A stretch of 64,000 nucleotides of DNA from Lysobacteraceae bacterium NML93-0793 (GTDB taxonomy: Bacteria; Pseudomonadota; Gammaproteobacteria; Xanthomonadales; Xanthomonadaceae), in assembly GCA_002324875.1 (NCBI GenBank), contig NTJG01000011.1, positions 50,312 to 114,311 on the forward strand. The letters are read 5' to 3'. The translations under genes and the position numbers were made by a program. Each line of letters opens with the position of its first letter. Positions within the stretch are counted from its first letter, which is position 1. Below, one piece after another: positions 58,770 to 64,000 of this stretch. The notes under the pieces were generated by a model. The model saw nothing but the letters and a program-made list of their open reading frames with translations, searched no databases and had not been told where the DNA came from.

Positions 58770-59891
58770 GTGAGGACACGAGGATTCAGGGCGTGGGTAT
58801 GCGGCGGGCTGCTGGGGCTGGCGCCCGTCGCATGGGCGCAGACGGATGCGGAGGCCGATGCGTCGCCTGCATTCGAACTCGGCGGCGCGGTCCGCTTCAA
58901 TTACGGATGGCTCGATTACGGCCCCAGCAGCGGGCCCGAACTCGAACTGCTGCGGGTGGATGCGCGTGGCAATGCCGGCCCAGCGTTCTTCTCGCTGCAA
59001 TACCGCTGGTATGACGGTTTCGACGCCGTGCACCACGCCTATGCGGGCTGGAAGCTCGAGGACGGCAGCGACGGCGCCACGTCCGATATCCGTGCCGGCA
59101 TCCAGCAGGTGCCCTTCGGTCTGCTGCCTACCGCGTCGCACAGTTTCTGGTTCGGTTCGGGTTATTACCTCGGCATCGAGGACGACTACGACCTGGGCGT
59201 GGTCTGGCAGCGCCAGTCCGGCGCGCACCAGTGGCACGCGGGCGTGTTCGCCGGCGACGAGTACGGCACCGGCGCGAACTACGACCGCTATTCCTTCGAC
59301 GTGGCGACCACCGAAGATCTGCCGTACCGCGAACGCGAGCGCGGCATCGTGCGCTATGAGTACAGCAGCGAAGCGAACGGCTGGGAGACGACCTGGGGCG
59401 CGTCGGCCTTCGCGGGTCGCATCGAGAACCGTCTCGATGGCGGCAAGCACGACCACACGGGTGCTGCGATCCATGGCCAGTGGGTGCGCGGTCCGCTGAC
59501 GCTGCAGGCGCAGTGGGCGCGCTACCGCTATGACAATCCCGAATCGCGGATCGCGATGTCGGCCTTCATGTTCCCGTTCGAGATTGCGTCCGAGGCCGAC
59601 GTGCCGACGTTCAACGTCGCCTGGGACGCGCGCCGCACCGGCTGGTTCGACAGCATCACCTGCTACAACAACGCCAGCGCGACGCTGCCGGTGCGCAACG
59701 ACCCCGGTCTGCGCGATTCGATCCAGAACGTCACCGGCTGCAGTTTCGCCAAGGGGCCGATGTTGACCTACGTCGACTGGATCGCCGGCAAGAGCATGTG
59801 GTTCGCGGGCGGCCCCGGCATCGGGGTACGCGACCCGGCCAACGATGGCTGGCACTCGCGGCTCAACGTCAACGTCGGCTTCTATTTCTGA
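58770..59891 (+). CDS. Outer-membrane porin-like beta-barrel
   Basis: 373 residues from GTG 58770 with a GAGGAG site upstream. Signal peptide (VCGGLLGLAPVAWAQ). Alternating barrel strands: FELGGAVRFNYGWLDYG, FFSLQYRWYDGFDAVHHAYA, IRAGIQQVPFGLLP, FWFGSGYYLGIEDDYDLGVV, ending in Phe (NVGFYF). The IQQVPFG strand resembles phosphate-selective (OprO/P-like) porins. It is followed 109 bases later by a BCCT transporter, so it may let a betaine-like solute through the outer membrane. Confidence 0.82.
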   Translation: MRTRGFRAWVCGGLLGLAPVAWAQTDAEADASPAFELGGAVRFNYGWLDYGPSSGPELELLRVDARGNAGPAFFSLQYRWYDGFDAVHHAYAGWKLEDGSDGATSDIRAGIQQVPFGLLPTASHSFWFGSGYYLGIEDDYDLGVVWQRQSGAHQWHAGVFAGDEYGTGANYDRYSFDVATTEDLPYRERERGIVRYEYSSEANGWETTWGASAFAGRIENRLDGGKHDHTGAAIHGQWVRGPLTLQAQWARYRYDNPESRIAMSAFMFPFEIASEADVPTFNVAWDARRTGWFDSITCYNNASATLPVRNDPGLRDSIQNVTGCSFAKGPMLTYVDWIAGKSMWFAGGPGIGVRDPANDGWHSRLNVNVGFYF

Positions 59892-60000
59892 CCGTCGCCG
59901 GTGCCGCTCCGGCCCGACGACCGGTCCGTTTCACCCCGGCTCCCGCCGCCCTGGCGCAGCCTGCACGGGCGCTGCCCGTCGCGTTCCACAAGGAAATGGC

Positions 60001-62019
60001 ATGAACGATCCCCTCCCGCGCACAGGCGCAGCCCCCGAACCGCCGGCCACACCCGAGGCCTGGCACGCGCGCATCCTCGGCCCGGTCTTCTATCCGTCCG
60101 CGATCATCATCCTGCTGCTGGTAGTGCTGTCGTTCGTCGCGCCCGACGCGTCGGAAACCGCCTTCAACGCCGCCAAGGCTTGGGTGGCCGAGGACGCGGG
60201 CTGGTTCACGATTCTCGCGGTCGCCGGGTTCCTGGTCTTCATCGTGGGCATGGCGGTCAGCGGCTTCGGCCGGCTCAAGCTCGGCCCCGACCACAGCACG
60301 CCGGACTACAGCTACGGCACCTGGTTCGCGATGCTGTTCGCCGCCGGCATGGGCATCGGCCTGATGTTCTTCGGCGTGGCCGAGCCGATCATGCACTTCG
60401 CCGATCCGCCGGTGGGCGATGCGCAGACGATCGCCGCGGCGCGGCAGGCGATGCGCATCACCTTCTTCCACTGGGGCATCCACGCCTGGGCGATCTACGC
60501 CGTGGTCGCGCTGTCGCTGGCGTACTTCGCCTACCGCCACGGCCTGCCGCTGCGCATCCGCTCGTCGCTGTATCCGATCATCGGCGAGCGCATCCACGGG
60601 CCGATCGGCCACGCCGTCGACACCTTCGCCGTGCTCGGCACGATCTTCGGTCTGGCGACCTCGCTGGGCCTGGGCGTCATTCAGATCAACTCTGGTCTGA
60701 ACTACCTGTTCGGCGTCGCCGTGAGCACCAATGTCCAGGTGGCACTGATCGCCGGCATCGTGCTGGTGGCGACCGGCTCGGTGTTCACGGGCCTGGACCG
60801 TGGCGTGCGCCGGCTGTCGGAACTCAACATGATCATGGCCGTCGCACTGCTGGCCTTCGTGCTGGTGATGGGGCCGACGGTCTATCTGCTGCAGGCATTC
60901 GTGCAGAACACCGGCATGTACATCTCGAACGTGTTCGCGATGACGTTCAACCTCTACGCCTACGACCAGCGCGCCAGCTGGCTGGGCGGCTGGACGCTGT
61001 TCTACTGGGGCTGGTGGATCGCCTGGTCGCCGTTCGTGGGCATGTTCATCGCGCGCATCTCGCGCGGGCGCACGATCCGCGAGTTCGTCGTCGGCGTGCT
61101 GCTGGTGCCGCTGGGATTCACCTTCCTGTGGATGACGATCTACGGCAACAGCGCGCTGTACCAGGTGATGGTGGAAGGCTCCACCCAGCTGGTGACCGCG
61201 GTGTCGGCCGACAGTTCGGTGGCGATCTTCCAGTTCCTCGAGGACTATCCGCTGTCGACGCTGACCTCGGCGGTGGCGACGCTGCTGGTGGTGATCTTCT
61301 TCGTCACCTCGGCCGACTCCGGCGCGCTGGTGATCGACATGCTGTCGTCCAAGGGCGAAGAAGAATCGCCGGTGTGGCAGCGGATCTTCTGGGCGCTGCT
61401 GGTGGGCATGATCGCGATCGCCCTGCTGATCGCCGGCGGCCTGAGTGCGCTGCAGGCCGGCACGATCGCCAGCGCGCTGCCGTTCACCCTCGTCATGATC
61501 CTGATGTGCTGGGGCATGGTGCGTGCGATGCGGCTGGAGATGGTCAAACGCACCAGCATGCGCGACGCGCGGATCGCGCCGGTGGGCCTCGGCGGTGGCG
61601 GCGACTGGAAGTCGCGCCTGCGTGCACTGGCACACAACCCGACGCACAAGGAAGTCCTGGCGTTTCTTTCGGGACAGGTCCAGCCGGCGTTCGAGGACGT
61701 GGCGACGGAGCTGCGCAAGCAGAATCTCGAGGTCCGGGTGGAGCAGGGCGAGGACGGCCGGGTGTGGCTCGAGGTGGGGCACGGCGAGGAGATGGATTTC
61801 TTCTACTCGGTACGCCCGACGCCGTATGCGCCGCCGACCTTCATGCTCGAGGACCCGCGCCGCCCGCGCCGCGACGACGACACGTTCTATCGGGCCGAGG
61901 TGCACCTGCGCGAGGGCGGCCAGGATTACGACGTCATGGGCTGGCGCCGGGACGAGCTGATCCACGACGTGCTCGACCAGTACCAGCGGCATATGCACTT
62001 CCTCAGCGTGGTGCGCTGA
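60001..62019 (+). CDS. BCCT family transporter (BetT-like choline/betaine)
   Basis: 672 residues with an AAGGAA ribosome site. Twelve-span BCCT core: GPDHSTPDYSYGTWFAMLFA, GMGIGLMFFGVAEPIMHF, FFHWGIHAWAIYAVV, FYWGWWIAWSPFVGMFIARI and FFVTSADSGALVIDML. A cytoplasmic C-terminal extension of about 130 residues (RALAHNPTHKEVLAFLSGQV, YDVMGWRRDELIHDVLDQYQ) is like that of E. coli BetT and controls osmotic activation there. Choline or another betaine-type osmoprotectant is the likely substrate. Confidence 0.93.
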   Translation: MNDPLPRTGAAPEPPATPEAWHARILGPVFYPSAIIILLLVVLSFVAPDASETAFNAAKAWVAEDAGWFTILAVAGFLVFIVGMAVSGFGRLKLGPDHSTPDYSYGTWFAMLFAAGMGIGLMFFGVAEPIMHFADPPVGDAQTIAAARQAMRITFFHWGIHAWAIYAVVALSLAYFAYRHGLPLRIRSSLYPIIGERIHGPIGHAVDTFAVLGTIFGLATSLGLGVIQINSGLNYLFGVAVSTNVQVALIAGIVLVATGSVFTGLDRGVRRLSELNMIMAVALLAFVLVMGPTVYLLQAFVQNTGMYISNVFAMTFNLYAYDQRASWLGGWTLFYWGWWIAWSPFVGMFIARISRGRTIREFVVGVLLVPLGFTFLWMTIYGNSALYQVMVEGSTQLVTAVSADSSVAIFQFLEDYPLSTLTSAVATLLVVIFFVTSADSGALVIDMLSSKGEEESPVWQRIFWALLVGMIAIALLIAGGLSALQAGTIASALPFTLVMILMCWGMVRAMRLEMVKRTSMRDARIAPVGLGGGGDWKSRLRALAHNPTHKEVLAFLSGQVQPAFEDVATELRKQNLEVRVEQGEDGRVWLEVGHGEEMDFFYSVRPTPYAPPTFMLEDPRRPRRDDDTFYRAEVHLREGGQDYDVMGWRRDELIHDVLDQYQRHMHFLSVVR

Positions 62020-62028
62020 CGAAAACCG

Positions 62029-62060
62029 GCAAGGCCGCGCGGGTGCGCGGCCTTGCTTCC
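62029..62060 (+). terminator. Terminator-like hairpin after the BCCT gene
   Basis: A perfect 12-bp stem gcaaggccgcgc / gcgcggccttgc with a GGGT loop, starting 10 bases past the stop codon. Only a short T tract (TT, then CC) follows. Confidence 0.7.
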
Positions 62061-62104
62061 GTTGCTGACGCGCGGGTGGAGTGATGGTGCGCGGGTAGAG
62101 CCGT

Positions 62105-62126
62105 TCGCGCGCAAGCGCGCTCCTAC
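62105..62126. repeat. Short GTAGGAG-type dispersed repeat
   Basis: tcgcgcgcaagcgcgctcct (then ac) is the reverse complement of the GTAGGAGCGCGCTTGCGCGC unit that also occurs, diverged, at 43441. Confidence 0.6.
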
Positions 62127-62257
62127 GCGGCAAGGGGGCTCGTTCCGTAGAAGCGCGCGCGACGGCGCATCGCCGACCCTGCCATCCGCGTGCGCGGTCC
62201 TGCACGTCCCCAGTGCGGAGATGCGGAAAACCTCGCGCACAGAGCGCATCGAGCCTC

Positions 62258-62290
62258 CAACAACAAGAAGCCGCGCATCCGCGCGGCTTC
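62258..62290 (-). terminator. Rho-independent terminator of the DUF3016 gene
   Basis: On the minus strand a 10-bp stem (gaagccgcgc / gcgcggcttc) with a 4-base loop is followed by TTGTTGTTG, 18 bases past the stop codon. Confidence 0.8.
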
Positions 62291-62307
62291 TGCGTACCCG
62301 GCAGATC

Positions 62308-62871
62308 TCAGCGCTGGGCGATGACCGGGCGCAGATCGCGGCGCAGCCAGTCGTCGATCAGCTGCTTTTCGTACCGCAGCGCGTCGCTGTTCATCGCCGC
62401 GCCGGCAGAGCGGCTCAGAAAGCCCATGTCGCGCAGTTCCCGCGCACCGTCGGCGACGACCGCGCCTGCGGAATCGCGCAGCACGAAGTCGAGATCGATC
62501 CGCGGCGGATAGTGATCCTTGATGACCCGGACATGGTCCATCTGCGGACCGCGCCACGGCTCGTACATGCCCGCGCGACGGATGTCGCGGATCGTCACGT
62601 CGAGCGTGGTGCCCGGCGGCAGTTCGCGTTCGGCGCGCTGGCGCACGTACTGGGCGATCTGCACCACCCAGTTCCCGCGACGCGCCTCCCAGCGGTTGCC
62701 GCTGTGGCGGATGTCGGAGAACGCCTCCGGATCCGTCCACTGCACCGCGACCGGGCTGTCGCCGGTGAGGCTGCGGGGCAGTTCGGGGTCCGTCACGTCG
62801 CGGGCGAGCACCGGCGAGGCGATCGCAGTCAGCGCGGCAGCGAGCAGCAGGGGCAGGGAACGGCGGTTCAT
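62308..62871 (-). CDS. DUF3016 secreted protein
   Basis: 187 residues. Signal peptide LPLLLAAALTAIASPVLA. Family-like stretches: VAVQWTDPEAFSDIRHSGNR, YVRQRAERELPPGTTLDVTI, DYPPRIDLDF-like HYPPRIDLDFVLRD and YEKQLIDDWLRRDL. Periplasmic, about the family's normal length; function unknown. It has its own terminator. Confidence 0.9.
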   Translation of the reverse strand: MNRRSLPLLLAAALTAIASPVLARDVTDPELPRSLTGDSPVAVQWTDPEAFSDIRHSGNRWEARRGNWVVQIAQYVRQRAERELPPGTTLDVTIRDIRRAGMYEPWRGPQMDHVRVIKDHYPPRIDLDFVLRDSAGAVVADGARELRDMGFLSRSAGAAMNSDALRYEKQLIDDWLRRDLRPVIAQR

Positions 62872-62975
62872 GACGGAACTCCCTGGTGTGCGGAGCAGCC
62901 CGCACCGGTCGTCTGGATTGGACGGTCGATGATGCGCGCGGCGGGCTTAACCGGCAATCAAGGTGATCGCAGGGT

Positions 62976-64000
62976 TCAGTCGAGCAGGAACGCGTGCGGC
63001 CGCGCCCGGAACCGGCGCAGCGGAACCCCTGCGCCGGCGAGGTATGCCAGCGCCAGCACCGACCAGACCAGCGCCCAGGCGAACGCGTACGGCGCGACCG
63101 GAATGCCGATCATGGTCACCATCAGCGTGCCGGTCGACGCGACCAGCAGCGGCAGCATGACCAGGAACATCCGCCAGGACGCGACGCGCCTGCCGGCCAG
63201 TGCAGCCAGGCACATCAGCACGCTCGCGGCGCCGATGCCGGCGAGCATTCCGGTGAGCAGGGCGACATGCGACCAGCTGGTACCGCGGACCCATGCCACG
63301 AACATCAACCCGGCCGCCGCGAACACCATCAGCTGGCCGAGCCGGCCCATGACGCTGCGCAGCAACCGCGCGGCCGCCGTGTCGGGCTCGCCCAAGCCCG
63401 GCAGCAGGGCCAGTTCGGCCAGTTCGCCCGACACGCGCCGACGTTGCCGCTCCAGTCGCATCGCGAGGGTCCAGCCGCCTGCGAGCAGTCCGACCACGCC
63501 GCCGATCAGCAGCGCATTGCGCACGAGCGGCGTGTCGCCCCGGAACGGAATCGCCAGCACGGCGACGACGAGCAAGGCCATCACCGCCCATTGCCTGGCG
63601 GCGGTGCGCGGCGCGACGTAGCCCATCGGGCCGGCCAGCAGGGCGTCGACCGTTGCGCGGGCGCTGTGCGGCCCGGCGCGGGTCGGGCGCGGCATCGCGA
63701 CCAGCCAGCCTTCGTGGACCCGTCGTGCGTCGGGCGCCGCGGCGATCTGCGGATCGGTCCAGGCGACCATGCCGCCGGGCGCCTGCAGCATCACCGGCCG
63801 GCGCCAGGCGGGGATGCTGTCGGGATCCGGACTCCTCAGCACGTTGCGCCAGCAGGCGATCAGCACCAGCACCCCGAGTCCCACCGCCGCGGCCCGGTAG
63901 GGCGCGGTCAGCGACGGCAGGTGCGGCGACAGCGCCCCCGCCACCGCAGGCAGGGCCAACAGGGCGATGGCGGCCGGCCAGGGAACCAGCGCGAACAGCA
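62976..64000 (-). CDS. Multi-span membrane protein, 5' end outside the window
   Basis: The frame is open to the right edge, so the N-terminus is missing. At least 340 residues are visible with about eight hydrophobic spans (AAAVGLGVLVLIACWRNVL, QWAVMALLVVAVLAIPF, LLIGGVVGLLAGGWTLAM, LTGMLAGIGAASVLMCLAAL). A cytoplasmic segment about 60 residues long lies after the first spans (PVMLQAPGGMVAWTDPQIAA). No ATP-binding or transporter signature is seen. It could be the membrane part of an ABC-2-type exporter, but this is a guess. Confidence 0.6.
   Translation of the reverse strand, partial: LFALVPWPAAIALLALPAVAGALSPHLPSLTAPYRAAAVGLGVLVLIACWRNVLRSPDPDSIPAWRRPVMLQAPGGMVAWTDPQIAAAPDARRVHEGWLVAMPRPTRAGPHSARATVDALLAGPMGYVAPRTAARQWAVMALLVVAVLAIPFRGDTPLVRNALLIGGVVGLLAGGWTLAMRLERQRRRVSGELAELALLPGLGEPDTAAARLLRSVMGRLGQLMVFAAAGLMFVAWVRGTSWSHVALLTGMLAGIGAASVLMCLAALAGRRVASWRMFLVMLPLLVASTGTLMVTMIGIPVAPYAFAWALVWSVLALAYLAGAGVPLRRFRARPHAFLLD

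Overview
The window is high-GC chromosomal DNA of a free-living gammaproteobacterium of the Xanthomonadaceae/Lysobacteraceae type (Lysobacter, Luteimonas or a relative). The assignment is inferred from several things: the TonB-dependent receptor style, the K+-independent membrane pyrophosphatase, the DcaP-like porin and acs acetate locus, the rsmG-parA-parB cluster next to a phosphopantetheinyl transferase and an aryl-polyene-type AMP ligase, and family-typical dispersed hairpin repeats. No rRNA, tRNA, CRISPR array, prophage or insertion sequence was found.

Layout. 0-12.3 kb: the end of an AraC regulator, a TonB-dependent receptor, an HDOD protein with a dead receiver domain, soluble pyrophosphatase (ppa), an RTX-like protein fused to an M91-type metalloprotease domain, a secreted hypothetical, the H+-pumping pyrophosphatase hppA, a fatty acid desaturase and an EF-hand protein. 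12.3-19.6 kb: an acetate-use module with a two-subunit sodium:solute symporter, a DcaP-like porin, acetyl-CoA synthetase (acs) and a CrbR-like response regulator, with a 14-bp palindrome just upstream of acs. 19.8-27.6 kb: paired amidohydrolases (one lacking its metal ligands), AMP nucleosidase, small envelope genes, a cardiolipin synthase, and ribosomal proteins L28/L33 with a clear terminator.

27.9-32.4 kb holds the most interesting system. It is a four-gene operon of unknown function (DUF3348, DUF802, an OmpA/MotB-like protein and DUF2894), whose two middle proteins look like an ion-driven MotAB/ExbBD/ZorAB-type stator carrying a very long repetitive cytoplasmic tail. Immediately upstream, at 32.5-35.1 kb, is an AT-richer accessory patch of small genes. 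It contains at least one near-canonical integron attC site, closely like that of aadA cassettes, and no integrase: a remnant gene-cassette cluster.

35.2-50.6 kb: a membrane-anchored MutS-like ATPase, a DUF2207 protein, a 557-residue orphan, parB-parA-rsmG, a phosphopantetheinyl transferase, an AMP ligase, exonuclease III, another amidohydrolase, an aldehyde dehydrogenase and a gamma-carbonic-anhydrase-fold protein. 50.6-57.4 kb: a tightly overlapping six-gene envelope operon (RDD, SpoIIM, DUF4129, DUF4350, MoxR, DUF58). 57.4-64 kb: small conserved genes, an outer-membrane porin followed by a BetT-type BCCT transporter (probably one osmoprotectant uptake route), a DUF3016 protein and a multi-span membrane protein running off the right edge.

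All family assignments come from reading motifs by eye. No database search was possible.
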